A stretch of DNA of 64,000 nt, from assembly GCA_015519975.1 (NCBI GenBank), contig WIAL01000004.1, positions 22,168 through 86,167 on the forward strand, in the 5' to 3' direction. Under the pieces are notes generated by a model that was not told the DNA's origin, made no database searches, and saw only the letters and a list, made by a program, of their open reading frames with translations. The DNA comes from Hydrogenothermaceae bacterium (GTDB taxonomy: Bacteria > Aquificota > Aquificia > Aquificales > Hydrogenothermaceae). Made by a program: the position numbers and the translations under genes. This document shows positions 15,400-24,821 of this stretch, in pieces (the first letter of the stretch is position 1; each line of letters starts with the position of its first letter).

Positions 15400-18254
15400 T
15401 TTTTTTCTCCTATCTGTGATAAATCAATTTCCATAATTTGCAACTGCTCTTTACATCTATCACATACAGGTTGTCCATTTTTTCCAACAGAAGTATCATA
15501 TATCCAGCATCTTGGACATTTTTCACCTTCTGCAAATTTCACACCTACTTTAGATTCTTTTACTTTTTCCCCTTCTATTACAACGTCTGCATCAATCTTA
15601 TCTGCAAGTTCAACCTGAGAAACTGTAAAGAAAAATTTTATCCAGTTTAATCTTTCTTCTACTAATTTTTTATATTCTTCAGGTAAATTTAAAATAACTT
15701 TCGCTTCGTAAGGGTGTTTGATAAGTCCATTTTTTCTTGCTTCTTCTAATGCTTTAAGAACGTCGTCTCTAATTTTTAATAATTTTTCATATACTTCTTC
15801 TAAATCCTTGTTTACATAATCCGTATCCACAACAGGCATTAGTTCAAGATGAATACTTTCTTTTGCTTTAGGAGCAAATTTTCTAACGTGCTGCCAAACT
15901 TCCTCAGCCGTAAACGATAGTATAGGAGCAAATATTTTAACTAAAGAGTTTAAAAGTTCCCATAATACAGTTTGAGCAGATCTTCTCTCTAAAGACTTTG
16001 GAGCATAAACGTAAAGCCTATCTTTTAAAATGTCTAAATAGGTGGCCGATAAATCTACAATTATAAACTGCTTTATAGTGTGATAAATCTTATAGAAGGT
16101 ATATTGCCCGTAATAGTTGTGAGATAAATCTATTATATTTTGAAGTTTTGACATCATCCATTTATCAATTTCAAGCATATCTTCGTGTTTAACTCTATCT
16201 GTTTCAGGGTTAAAATCGTAAAGGTTTCCAAGGAAGTATCTAAATGTATTTCTTATTTTTCTATAATCATCAGCAACAGCTTTTATTAAATTAAATCCTA
16301 TTTTTATATCTTCAGTATAATCCTCTGTAACAACCCAAAGTCTAAGTATATCTGCACCGTACTGTTTTATTATTTTTTCTGGAGGGACAACATTTCCAGC
16401 AGACTTAGACATTTTTCTACCTTTTTCATCAAGGGTAAATCCGTGGGTTAAAACGCTGTCGTAAGGCGCCCTATTATATGATGCTACAGATTCAAGAAGT
16501 GAAGATTGGAACCATCCTCTATGCTGGTCTGACCCTTCTAAGTACATATCTGCAGGCCATTTTAATTCTTCCCAAAAACCGGTTCTCAATACTGCTGCGT
16601 GAGAAACACCTGAGTCAAACCATACGTCAAGTATATCTTCTTCTTTTTTAAATTTAGTGCTTCCGCATTTTTTACATTTATACCCTTCAGGAAGTAGCTC
16701 GTATGCCTCTTTTTCAAACCATAAGTCTGCACCATACTCGTAGTTTTCAACTAAATTTGCTATATGTTCAAAGATTTCTGGTTCATCTGCGATAGAATCA
16801 CAGTCCACGCAGTAAAACACAGCAATTGGTACTCCCCAGACTCTCTGTCTTGATATACACCAGTCAGGTCTATTTTCTACCATTGACTTTATTCTATTTT
16901 GTCCCCATTTTGGAATCCATTTAACCCTTTCAATCTCTTTTATTGCTTCCCCTCTAAGGGTTGCTCCGTTTTCTAAGACTGCGTCAATTCCTATAAACCA
17001 TTGAGGAGTTGCTCTGAATATAACTGGATTTTTACATCTCCAGCAGTGAGGATATGAGTGTTTTATTACTTCGTGGTGCAGGAGTGCTCCTACTTCTTGA
17101 AGTTTTTCAATTATTTTTTCGTTAGCTTCAAAAACTCTTAATCCCTGAAGCCAGTCTGGTGCCTGTTTTGTAAATCTTCCTTCATCATCTACAGGTGCAA
17201 AAGGCTCAACACCGTATCTTTGACCAATTATATAGTCTTCCTGACCGTGTCCAGGAGCCATGTGAACAAGCCCTGTACCTGTGCCAAGTTCTACAAATTC
17301 TGAAAGATATATTTTTGAAACCCTATCTATAAACGGATGCTCATATTCTAAAAACTCAAGTTCTCTACCTTTTACTTCTTTTATAACAGCTCCTTCTATA
17401 TCTGTTTTTTCTTTAAAACTTTCTAAAAGTTCTTTAGCTACTATGAAAACTTTTTCACCATTATCTAAGAACACGTAATCAAACTCAGGATTTACCATAA
17501 TTCCAAGGTTAGCAGGCAATGTCCATGGAGTGGTTGTCCAGATTACTGCATAAACAGGTTTTTCTATGTTAAATGGAGATTCTACAAGTTTAAATGCCAC
17601 ATAAACAGAAGGATCTTTCTTATCTGCATATTCAACTTCTGCTTCGGCTTCTGCTGTTTTGTCGTATATGCACCAGTAGACAGGTTTTTTTCCTCTATAT
17701 GCTACACCTTTATTGAAAATTCTACCAAGTTCTCTTATTTCCTGAGCCTGATAAGAAGGTCTCATAGTAAGATAAGGTTTTTCCCAGTTCCCAATTATTC
17801 CAAGTCTTTTAAATTCCTCTTTTTGTATTTCAACAAATTTTGCTGCATACTCTCTGCAGAGTTTTCTAAATTCTGGTTTTGGAATGTCTTCTTTTCTTTT
17901 TTTCTGCTTTTTGAGCTCCTTTTCAACTTGCTGTTCTATTGGAAGCCCATGGCAGTCCCATCCGGGGACAAATGGAGCATCTTTTCCTTTCATTGATTCA
18001 TATTTGACAAGAATATCTTTCAAAATCTTATTTAACGCATGACCTATATGTATATGCCCGTTTGCATAAGGAGGGCCGTCGTGAAGAATATATTTTTCAC
18101 AGTCTTTTCTTTCTTCTCTTAATCTTTTGTATATATTTAATTTTTCCCATAATGATATAAATTCAGGTTCCCTGTTTGGTAAATTCCCTTTCATCGGAAA
18201 ATCAGTTTTTGGTAAATTAAGGGTATCCTTCCAGTCCAAGAGTAAAACCTCCAA
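15396..18254 (-). CDS. ileS: Isoleucyl-tRNA synthetase
   Basis: A 952-residue class I aminoacyl-tRNA synthetase of the bacterial type. The HIGH motif is HIGHALNK near residue 72, and KMSKSAGN is near residue 612. The large editing insertion CP1 lies between them, with the TTTPWTLPAN segment. The C-terminus carries a zinc-finger pattern (CPRCW and CDRCK). Full length. The next gene, the HU-like protein, overlaps its stop by 4 bases. Confidence 0.97.
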   Translation of the reverse strand: MEVLLLDWKDTLNLPKTDFPMKGNLPNREPEFISLWEKLNIYKRLREERKDCEKYILHDGPPYANGHIHIGHALNKILKDILVKYESMKGKDAPFVPGWDCHGLPIEQQVEKELKKQKKRKEDIPKPEFRKLCREYAAKFVEIQKEEFKRLGIIGNWEKPYLTMRPSYQAQEIRELGRIFNKGVAYRGKKPVYWCIYDKTAEAEAEVEYADKKDPSVYVAFKLVESPFNIEKPVYAVIWTTTPWTLPANLGIMVNPEFDYVFLDNGEKVFIVAKELLESFKEKTDIEGAVIKEVKGRELEFLEYEHPFIDRVSKIYLSEFVELGTGTGLVHMAPGHGQEDYIIGQRYGVEPFAPVDDEGRFTKQAPDWLQGLRVFEANEKIIEKLQEVGALLHHEVIKHSYPHCWRCKNPVIFRATPQWFIGIDAVLENGATLRGEAIKEIERVKWIPKWGQNRIKSMVENRPDWCISRQRVWGVPIAVFYCVDCDSIADEPEIFEHIANLVENYEYGADLWFEKEAYELLPEGYKCKKCGSTKFKKEEDILDVWFDSGVSHAAVLRTGFWEELKWPADMYLEGSDQHRGWFQSSLLESVASYNRAPYDSVLTHGFTLDEKGRKMSKSAGNVVPPEKIIKQYGADILRLWVVTEDYTEDIKIGFNLIKAVADDYRKIRNTFRYFLGNLYDFNPETDRVKHEDMLEIDKWMMSKLQNIIDLSHNYYGQYTFYKIYHTIKQFIIVDLSATYLDILKDRLYVYAPKSLERRSAQTVLWELLNSLVKIFAPILSFTAEEVWQHVRKFAPKAKESIHLELMPVVDTDYVNKDLEEVYEKLLKIRDDVLKALEEARKNGLIKHPYEAKVILNLPEEYKKLVEERLNWIKFFFTVSQVELADKIDADVVIEGEKVKESKVGVKFAEGEKCPRCWIYDTSVGKNGQPVCDRCKEQLQIMEIDLSQIGEKK

Positions 18255-18313
18255 AGCATTAAAGTATCTAAATATTATCTAACAATAAAAGGTTTATAAC
18301 AAGTTTTTGAAAA

Positions 18314-19129
18314 CTATAGACTTTTTATAAAATTAAGGGCGGTTCTACCGTTCATAGTCCCTGTTTCTCTTGCGTAAAACATAGCTTTGCTGTGAAGTTC
18401 ATCTAAAGGGAGATTTATTTCATAAAACTGTGCATATTTTTCCACTATTTTTAAATACATATTCTTATCAAACTTGTAAAACCCCAGCCTAAGTCCAAAT
18501 CTATCTATAAGTGATAATTTTTCTTCTAAAACATCAGAAACTCTGCTGTAATCGCTTTCTCTGTCTGAAAATTTAATTGGAACTAAGTTTTTTTTATTTG
18601 AAGTAACGTAAAAAAGTAAATTTTCTGGAATTTCAAAAACACCACCATCAATTATAGTTTTAAACTCTTTAAATTCTTTATCTTCAGACTCAAAAGATAA
18701 ATCATCAATGAAAATAATGAATCTGTAACTTTGTTTTTCTATTAAAGGGTAAAGTTTAAAAATATTTAATATATCTTCTTTTAAAACCTGAATTAATTTT
18801 AGACCTCTATCTGAAAACTCAGGAAGCATAGCTTTTATTAAAGAAGATTTTCCCGTACCTCTTTCACCCCATAGAACTGCGTGATTGGAAGGCTTTCCAT
18901 TTACAAATTTTTCTGTGTTTCTTAAAAGTTCTTGTTTTTGATAATCAATACCTTCAAGTAAATCTATATTTATTTTTGAGAAATTTTTTACAAGTTGTAA
19001 TTTATTGTGATGGAACAAAAATGCGTATGCTTTACTAAAATCAATATTTTCAATGTTTAAATTTTCTTCTAATTTGTTATTTATCTTTTCTAAAACTGAA
19101 TTTAAAAGTCTAAAATCTAATTTTTCCAT
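18314..19129 (-). CDS. DUF815 AAA-type ATPase
   Basis: A 271-residue ATPase of the DUF815 family. Walker A is WGERGTGKSS near residue 92. Walker B FIIFIDDLSFE is near residue 140. The linker ending LLFYVTSNKKNLVP and the C-terminal RLGFYKFDKNMYLKIV are family-typical. The cellular role of DUF815 proteins is not established. It is transcribed divergently from hisS with about 64 bp between the starts, and lies 59 bp upstream of ileS on the same strand. Confidence 0.8.
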   Translation of the reverse strand: MEKLDFRLLNSVLEKINNKLEENLNIENIDFSKAYAFLFHHNKLQLVKNFSKINIDLLEGIDYQKQELLRNTEKFVNGKPSNHAVLWGERGTGKSSLIKAMLPEFSDRGLKLIQVLKEDILNIFKLYPLIEKQSYRFIIFIDDLSFESEDKEFKEFKTIIDGGVFEIPENLLFYVTSNKKNLVPIKFSDRESDYSRVSDVLEEKLSLIDRFGLRLGFYKFDKNMYLKIVEKYAQFYEINLPLDELHSKAMFYARETGTMNGRTALNFIKSL

Positions 19130-19136
19130 AAACTAT

Positions 19137-19162
19137 ATTATACACCTGTAGGCTGCTATAAT
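19137..19162. promoter_or_regulatory. Divergent -10 elements between the DUF815 gene and hisS
   Basis: TATAAT occurs on the minus strand at 19137-19142 and on the plus strand at 19157-19162 in the 64-bp gap. The plus copy is 31 bases before the hisS TTG start. No clear -35 elements were seen. Confidence 0.35.
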
Positions 19163-19193
19163 TAATATATCCAAATTTTCAGGAGGACTTTAA

Positions 19194-20423
19194 TTGTCAA
19201 AAGTTAAAAAAGTTAGAGGGTTTCAGGATATTTACGGAGAAAATGCTAAAAAATACAGATATATTTCAGATGTAGCAAGAAAAATATTTGAAAATTACAA
19301 TTTTGAAGAAATTATACTTCCCTATGTTGAAGATATTTCACTTTTTAAGCGCTCTGTAGGAGAGGCAACAGATATTGTTCAAAAAGAAATGTACGTTTTT
19401 ACAGATAGAGGTGGAAGGGAAATAGCTTTAAGACCCGAAGGTACAGCTTCTACGGTAAGAGCTTACATTGAAGAAAAAATGTATGCCCAGTCTTCTATTA
19501 AAAAACTTTTTTATGAAGGAGCAATGTTTAGATATGAAAGACCTCAGGCAGGAAGATACAGACAGTTTCATCAAATAGGGGCTGAGATTTTCGGTATATA
19601 TTCTCCTTTAGCAGATGCCGAGCTTATAAAAATGGTTTTAGATATTTTAAACACACTTGAGATTCCTGCTAGACTTGAAATAAACACTTTAGGAGATTTT
19701 GAAGATAGAAAAAGCTATATTAAAGCTTTAAAAGAGTTTTTAGAAGAAAGAAAACAGCATTTGTGCGAAACTTGTAACATTAGAATTGAAACCAATCCTT
19801 TAAGGGTTTTAGATTGTAAGGTTGAAACGTGTAAGGATATAACTAAAGAAGCTCCTTTAATAACTAATTTCCTTTCAGATGAAAGTTTAGAAAGGTACGA
19901 AAAAATTAAAGAATATCTTAAAGCATTAAATGTGGAATTTATAGAAAATCCACGTTTAGTTAGAGGGCTTGATTACTACACCCATACAGTTTTTGAATTT
20001 ATAACAGATAAGATAGGTGCTCAAGGGACAGTTGCAGCAGGTGGAAGATACGATAAACTTGTTGAGCAGCTTGGAGGCCCTCCAACACCGGCGCTGGGCT
20101 TTGCTGCAGGAATTGAAAGATTAATGCTTCTTTTAGAAAAACTTCCTGAAGATAAACCTCTTATAGTAGTAATTCCGATAACCGAAGAACATAATATTGA
20201 AGGTATTTTAACGGCTGATTCGCTGAGGTTCAATAAATTTAGAACAGAGCTTATCATGAAGGAAGGAAGTTTAAAATCTAAAATGAAACTGGCAAATAAA
20301 CTTGGAGCAAGTTATGTAGTTTTTGTCAGTGATAAATATGAACTAAAAGATATGACAACAGGAACTCAGGAAGTTTTTGAAAACAGAGAAGATTTAATAG
20401 AAGTTTTGAAAATTAGATTATAA
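19194..20423 (+). CDS. hisS: Histidyl-tRNA synthetase
   Basis: A 409-residue class II aminoacyl-tRNA synthetase. KVRGFQDIYG opens the protein. Motif 2 appears as FRYERPQAGRYRQFHQIG near residue 118. The histidine-specific motif RGLDYYTHTVFE is near residue 258, and GGRYDKLVEQLGG follows. The C-terminal anticodon-binding domain is present. The start is TTG at 19194, after AGGAGGACT. Full length. Confidence 0.96.
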   Translation: MSKVKKVRGFQDIYGENAKKYRYISDVARKIFENYNFEEIILPYVEDISLFKRSVGEATDIVQKEMYVFTDRGGREIALRPEGTASTVRAYIEEKMYAQSSIKKLFYEGAMFRYERPQAGRYRQFHQIGAEIFGIYSPLADAELIKMVLDILNTLEIPARLEINTLGDFEDRKSYIKALKEFLEERKQHLCETCNIRIETNPLRVLDCKVETCKDITKEAPLITNFLSDESLERYEKIKEYLKALNVEFIENPRLVRGLDYYTHTVFEFITDKIGAQGTVAAGGRYDKLVEQLGGPPTPALGFAAGIERLMLLLEKLPEDKPLIVVIPITEEHNIEGILTADSLRFNKFRTELIMKEGSLKSKMKLANKLGASYVVFVSDKYELKDMTTGTQEVFENREDLIEVLKIRL

Positions 20424-20468
20424 ATTTTAGTCTTGCATTATAAAATTTTTCCCATATATTACCCCCAA

Positions 20469-20491
20469 AATTAAAACTGGGGGTTTTAATT
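20469..20491 (+). promoter_or_regulatory. Perfect 9-bp hairpin over the translation start of the radical SAM gene
   Basis: AATTAAAAC (20469-20477) and GTTTTAATT (20483-20491) are perfect inverted repeats around TGGGG, ending exactly at the ATG at 20492. The G-rich loop is the only purine-rich candidate ribosome-binding segment. CCCCC at 20462-20466 can instead pair with the GGGGG at 20479-20483. The two pairings exclude each other. Alternatively it may be a terminator of hisS, but no U-run follows on the plus strand beyond TTTT. Confidence 0.45.
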
Positions 20492-21517
20492 ATGGAAGCA
20501 TTAGCATGGATGTCAGAAAAAAAAGAAAATGGAAAAGTACTTTGTAAGGCATGCAGTCAAAGATGTATTTTAGATATAGGCGAACTTGGAATTTGTGGAA
20601 TTAGAAAAGTAAAAGAAGATGGAAATTTATACTTAACAACTTATGGACTGGCTGCTGCTTACAATGTAGATCCTGTAGAGAAAAAACCTTTATACCACTT
20701 TTTACCAAACACGCCAATATTTTCACTTGGAACTGTAGGATGTAATATGCATTGTTACTTTTGTCAAAATGCGGATATTTCTCAATATCCTCAAGAAAAT
20801 AATGGAAAAGTTTTTGGTGCTAATTTAATGCCAGAAACTATTGTTAATTTCTGCGTTGAAAATAACATTCCATCAATAGCTTACACTTACAATGAACCTG
20901 TCGTTTTCTTCGAGTATGCTTATGACACTATGAAATTTGCAAAAGAACACGGTATTAGAAACGTATTTGTCTCATCTGGTTATGAAACTAAAGAAGCACT
21001 TGATACCCTTGCACCTTATCTTGATGCAATGAATATAGACTTAAAAGCTTTCAACGATAAATTTTATAGAGAAATTGTTGGAGCAAGGTTAAAGCCAGTT
21101 TTAAAAGCTATAGAGCATGCTAAAGAACTTGGAATATGGGTAGAATTAACAACACTTATAATTCCAGGTCATAATGATGATGAAAAAGAGCTTAGAGAAG
21201 CAGCAAAATGGATTGCATCACTTGATAAAAATATACCTTGGCATTTATCCAGATTTTTCCCTGCCTGGAAAATGAAAGATGTTCCTCCAACACCTATTGA
21301 AACAATTAAAAAAGCTTATGAAATCGGAAAAGAAGAAGGTCTAAATTACGTCTATGTTGGAAACTTTGACGACGAAGATAGAGAGTCCACTTACTGTCCA
21401 AACTGCGGATATAGAGTTATTGATAGAAGAGGTCATTTAGGACAGTTTGTAATCAATCATCTTGAAGATGGAAAATGTCCTAAATGTAAAACTGAAATTG
21501 CAGGAGTTTGGAAGTAA
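20492..21517 (+). CDS. AmrS-like radical SAM protein (PflA-related)
   Basis: A 341-residue radical SAM protein of the AmmeMemoRadiSam AmrS type. The cluster cysteines are in CNMHCYFCQN near residue 86. An N-terminal CKACSQRC...CGICG-like cysteine set (CKACSQRCILDIGELGIC) and a C-terminal CPNCGYR plus CPKCKTE pair are typical and probably bind zinc. Family knowledge: AmrS occurs with AMMECR1 and Memo-like proteins, whose joint function is unresolved. Neither partner is in this window. A leader hairpin sits directly before its ATG. Confidence 0.85.
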   Translation: MEALAWMSEKKENGKVLCKACSQRCILDIGELGICGIRKVKEDGNLYLTTYGLAAAYNVDPVEKKPLYHFLPNTPIFSLGTVGCNMHCYFCQNADISQYPQENNGKVFGANLMPETIVNFCVENNIPSIAYTYNEPVVFFEYAYDTMKFAKEHGIRNVFVSSGYETKEALDTLAPYLDAMNIDLKAFNDKFYREIVGARLKPVLKAIEHAKELGIWVELTTLIIPGHNDDEKELREAAKWIASLDKNIPWHLSRFFPAWKMKDVPPTPIETIKKAYEIGKEEGLNYVYVGNFDDEDRESTYCPNCGYRVIDRRGHLGQFVINHLEDGKCPKCKTEIAGVWK

Positions 21518-22462
21518 TTATCTTCCTCCCCTTAGTTTTCTTAAATGTTCTTTAAATGTTTTTGAAAAAATATGTTTTTTTCCATCTTTTGTAAAATAGT
21601 ACAGATAATCAGTTTTTAATGGATTTTTGGCAGCTTCAAAACTTTCTTTTGAAAATGAAGATATAGGAGTAGGAGGAAGCCCGTAAATTTTATAAGTATT
21701 AAATGGACTTTTTATTGAATAATCTTCTTTTAAAAGTATCCCATTCCATACATTTTTTAACTTTTTTGCATATATAACCGATGCATCTATTTGAAGAGGC
21801 ATTCTTATCTTTAATCTTTTATAAATAATTCCAGCTATTATTCTTTTTTCATTAAAATTTGATGTTTCTTTTTCAATTAATGAAGCTATTATCATTTTTT
21901 TATAAAAATTTTTGTCATTTATATCTTTAGATTTATACTCTTTTTTAAATCTTTTAAAAAAAACATTAAAAAGTTTTCCAGCAGATATATTTTTAGGTAA
22001 AAAATAAGTATCTGGATAAATAAATCCTTCTAAAGAATAATGATTTATTCCTATTTTTTTCAAAAAATTTCTATCAAATGCGAATTTTAAAAATCTTTCC
22101 TTTTTTATTATTTCTTTTTTATCTAATTTTTTAGCTATAGTAAATAGATCATCTCCTGCTGTTATTGTAACTTTTATTAAATCTTCTTTTCCTTGATAGA
22201 TACGATACCAAATATCTGATATGCTGTAATTTCCTTTAAATTTATAATACCCTGCCTTTAAAGGTTTATTTCTGATTAAAGAATAAATTAAAAAAAGTTC
22301 TTTTGACAAAATAATATCCTTTTTTTCAAGTTCTTCTGCTATTTTATTTATTGACTGCCCTTTTTGTATGTATATTTCAGCATTTATGCTCTTTTTAATA
22401 TGGAAAACATAAAACAAAGACAGTAAAATAAATAACACTAAAAAAAGTAAAAACTTTTTCAT
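21518..22462 (-). CDS. mltG: Endolytic murein transglycosylase MltG
   Basis: A 314-residue inner-membrane lytic transglycosylase that cuts nascent peptidoglycan strands and sets glycan length. The N-terminal helix is residues 3-20, followed by a LysM-like domain (GQSINKIAEELEKKDI). The catalytic glutamate lies in IASLIEKET near residue 190. The GLPPTPISSFSKESFEAA segment near residue 262 is the YceG family signature. The start overlaps the ruvX stop by 4 bases, the same order as in many bacteria where yqgF and mltG are neighbours. Confidence 0.9.
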   Translation of the reverse strand: MKKFLLFLVLFILLSLFYVFHIKKSINAEIYIQKGQSINKIAEELEKKDIILSKELFLIYSLIRNKPLKAGYYKFKGNYSISDIWYRIYQGKEDLIKVTITAGDDLFTIAKKLDKKEIIKKERFLKFAFDRNFLKKIGINHYSLEGFIYPDTYFLPKNISAGKLFNVFFKRFKKEYKSKDINDKNFYKKMIIASLIEKETSNFNEKRIIAGIIYKRLKIRMPLQIDASVIYAKKLKNVWNGILLKEDYSIKSPFNTYKIYGLPPTPISSFSKESFEAAKNPLKTDYLYYFTKDGKKHIFSKTFKEHLRKLRGGR

Positions 22463-22881
22463 AATGGATTTTTTTCTAAATAGGATTCTAAAATAACTAC
22501 AGCTGATACTGCATCTATTTTATTTTTTATTTTCTTTTTGCTTTTGAATATTTGAGACAGCCGTTCCTCTGCCATTTGGGAAGTAAATCTTTCATCTTCA
22601 AAAACTATTTCTATGTCGGGTATATGTTCTTTTAATTTCTCTACAAATTCTTTCGTTTTCTTTGCCTGCTCCCCTTCCTCTCCTTTTAAAGTAAGAGGAA
22701 GACCCACGACAATTTTTTGTGGCTTATATTCGTCTACTATTTTTTTTATTTCGTTAAATACGTTAGGAGAATTTTTTAAAACAGCTAAAGGAGTACCTGA
22801 TATACCAAAGGGGTCGCTTACGGCAACCCCAATTCTTTTATCTCCAATATCAAGTGCAAGAATTCTATCTTTTAACTGCAG
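22459..22881 (-). CDS. ruvX: RuvX/YqgF Holliday junction resolvase-like protein with CTG start
   Basis: A 140-residue RNase H-fold nuclease of the YqgF family, linked to rRNA processing and recombination. The conserved RILALDIGDKRIGVAVSDP lies at residues 6-24, with IVVGLPLTLKGE-like core and a C-terminal DAVSAVVILESYL. No ATG, GTG or TTG precedes the essential DIGDKRIG motif in this frame; the frame is open back to a TGA. The best start is CTG (complement of 22879-22881), placed 4-6 bases after GAGGGTG. ATT (22861-22863) is the other option. The gene overlaps the preceding membrane-protein gene by 10 bases. Confidence 0.85.
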   Translation of the reverse strand: MQLKDRILALDIGDKRIGVAVSDPFGISGTPLAVLKNSPNVFNEIKKIVDEYKPQKIVVGLPLTLKGEEGEQAKKTKEFVEKLKEHIPDIEIVFEDERFTSQMAEERLSQIFKSKKKIKNKIDAVSAVVILESYLEKNPL

Positions 22882-23069
22882 GCTTCACCCTCGCATCTTG
22901 TGGAAATTCCAGCAATTTTATATAGCGGACAGAAAGCTATTATTGCTGTAAACATCAAGATAAACCCAACAACTTCACCTATTACAAAAACTCCACCTTT
23001 TTCAATTCCAAGCCAGATTAAAATAGCACCTACCAAAACTCTAACAACAGCGTCCCAAAAACCCATCAT
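22872..23069 (-). CDS. DUF2892/YgaP-like small membrane protein
   Basis: A 65-residue protein with two hydrophobic helices (about residues 8-22 and 27-48), followed by CPLYKIAGISTRCEGEAC. This resembles the DUF2892 family of inner membrane proteins often fused to or near rhodanese genes. The terminal cysteines are a feature of that family. A strong AGGAGGTG precedes the ATG. Its stop lies within the start of ruvX. Confidence 0.78.
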   Translation of the reverse strand: MMGFWDAVVRVLVGAILIWLGIEKGGVFVIGEVVGFILMFTAIIAFCPLYKIAGISTRCEGEACS

Positions 23070-23083
23070 AGCGGCTACACCTC

Positions 23084-23521
23084 CTATTTAAGTAATCCGA
23101 ACACTTTTAATATTAATTCTAAACTTTCTTTATTAAGTATTATAACCAGAGCAAAAAGGAAAAATATCATAATTTTTAAAACTTTTATTTCACCTTTTAT
23201 TTCCTGTCTTAGTGCTTCTATTTCTCCCTTTACTTCACTTCGTAAACTTTCTATTTCTCCCTTAAGCTCTTGCTTTACGGTTTCAATTTCCTGCCTTACA
23301 GTTTCTATTTCTTGCCTTACAAGTAATATATCTTCCTTAGTAGAAAGTTCTTTTCTGAGTTCATCTCGTAGTTCTATTTTCCTTTTTTTAGTTTCTTCGA
23401 CTACTTTTTCTTTAAGGTCACTTTCAACTTCATTAACTATCTCAATAACTTCAACAGCAGTTTCTTTTCCAAGTCTTTCGACTAACTTATTATAAAGTTT
23501 TTCAGAAATATTTATATCCAT
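23084..23521 (-). CDS. Coiled-coil protein with C-terminal membrane helix (DUF1640-like)
   Basis: A 145-residue protein. Residues 20-118 form a long coiled coil with near-repeats of RQEIETV and KGEIE.LR blocks. One membrane helix (about residues 120-140) closes it. This is the layout of the DUF1640/CCDC90 group, a family without an agreed bacterial role. It lies between leuC and the DUF2892 gene on the same strand, 14 bases from each. I would not assign a function. Confidence 0.65.
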   Translation of the reverse strand: MDINISEKLYNKLVERLGKETAVEVIEIVNEVESDLKEKVVEETKKRKIELRDELRKELSTKEDILLVRQEIETVRQEIETVKQELKGEIESLRSEVKGEIEALRQEIKGEIKVLKIMIFFLFALVIILNKESLELILKVFGLLK

Positions 23522-23534
23522 TTTATTCGTAAAT

Positions 23535-24821
23535 TTATACTAATGCTTCTGCTTTTGTCCCAACTACCTCATCTGGATGTGCAATTCTACCAAGTACTGC
23601 AGATGCTGCTGCCACTGCAGGTCCCGCCAAGTAAACTTCAGAATTTGGATGTCCCATTCTTCCTGTAAAGTTTCTATTTGAAGTAGATACGCAAACCTCA
23701 CCTTCTGCAAGGATTCCCATATGTCCTCCAAGGCAAGGACCACAAGTAGATGTACTGATTAAACATCCAGCATCTGCAAGTATTTCAAGAATTCCCTCAT
23801 GCATAGCCTGTTTGTAAACTCTGTCAGATGCTGGTATCACTATACATCTAACGTCAGGATGTACTTTTCTGCCCTTTAATATATGAGCTGCAATTCTTAA
23901 ATCTGACATTCTTCCATTTGTACAGGAACCTATAAATACCTGATTTATTGGTTTCCCTGCCACTTCAGTTACAGGTTTTACGTTCGACGGCAGATTTGGA
24001 GCAGCAACAACAGGCTCTATTTTTGAAGCATCAAATTCATATTCACAGCAGTATTTTGCGTCAGGGTCTGCTTTATGTATTACAGGCTCTTTCTTAATTC
24101 TACCTTTTAACCATTCTAAAACTTTTTCATCTGCTTCCATTATGGCGTTTTTTCCACCTGCTTCTATTGCCATATTTGTTATAGTTAATCTATTTTCAAC
24201 ATCAAGCTCTTTTATAGCTTCTCCATGGTATTCCATTGCTCTATATAATGCACCGTCAACACCTATCTCACCAATTACAGTTAAAACAAAATCTTTTCCG
24301 CCGACCCATCTTTGAGGTTTTCCATAAAATGTAAATTTCATAGTTTCAGGAACTTTAAGCCATGTTTCTCCAGTTGCCCAAATGTAAGCAAGGTCAGTTG
24401 AACCTACACCTGTAGAAAATGCTCCAAGGGCTCCATAAGTACATGTATGAGAATCCGCTCCAATTACTAAATCTCCTGGAGCTATAAAACCTTTTTCTGG
24501 AAGGATAGTGTGCATAACTCCGCTGTCCTGCCCTTCAAAATAATTTTTAATTCCCATTTTTTTAGCAAAATCTCTTGAGATTTTAATCTGCTGAGCTGAA
24601 AGAATATCTTTTGGAGGGAAGAAGTGATCCATAACAAGGGCTATTTTGTCAGGATCATGAACTTTATCTATTCCATATTTTTCAAGTTGTTTTATTGCAA
24701 GTGGTGCAGTTATATCATTGGCTATTGCAAGGTCAACTTTTACACCTACTAATTCTCCTGGTTCAACGTATTTTTTACCAGCATGAGCTGCTATTATTTT
24801 TTCTGTTAAAGTCATTCCCAT
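23535..24821 (-). CDS. leuC: 3-isopropylmalate dehydratase large subunit
   Basis: A 428-residue aconitase-family enzyme of leucine synthesis that interconverts 2- and 3-isopropylmalate with the LeuD subunit. [4Fe-4S] ligands appear in GSCTNGR near residue 297 and TCGPCLGGH near residue 358. GADSHTCTYGALGAF near residue 121 is family-typical. The length (about 420-430) marks the archaeal/thermophile LeuC group shared with homoaconitase (HacA), so a homoaconitase role is the alternative. No leuD is nearby. Confidence 0.9.
   Translation of the reverse strand: MGMTLTEKIIAAHAGKKYVEPGELVGVKVDLAIANDITAPLAIKQLEKYGIDKVHDPDKIALVMDHFFPPKDILSAQQIKISRDFAKKMGIKNYFEGQDSGVMHTILPEKGFIAPGDLVIGADSHTCTYGALGAFSTGVGSTDLAYIWATGETWLKVPETMKFTFYGKPQRWVGGKDFVLTVIGEIGVDGALYRAMEYHGEAIKELDVENRLTITNMAIEAGGKNAIMEADEKVLEWLKGRIKKEPVIHKADPDAKYCCEYEFDASKIEPVVAAPNLPSNVKPVTEVAGKPINQVFIGSCTNGRMSDLRIAAHILKGRKVHPDVRCIVIPASDRVYKQAMHEGILEILADAGCLISTSTCGPCLGGHMGILAEGEVCVSTSNRNFTGRMGHPNSEVYLAGPAVAAASAVLGRIAHPDEVVGTKAEALV

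Noticed and set aside
22613..22951. Open frame on the plus strand across ruvX
   Set aside because: Antisense to ruvX, which has conserved nuclease motifs; no ribosome-binding site or family match.
23210..23340. Repeated DNA units around 23.2-23.3 kb
   Set aside because: They reflect the heptad repeats of the coiled-coil protein at 23084-23521, not a CRISPR array or other DNA repeat element.
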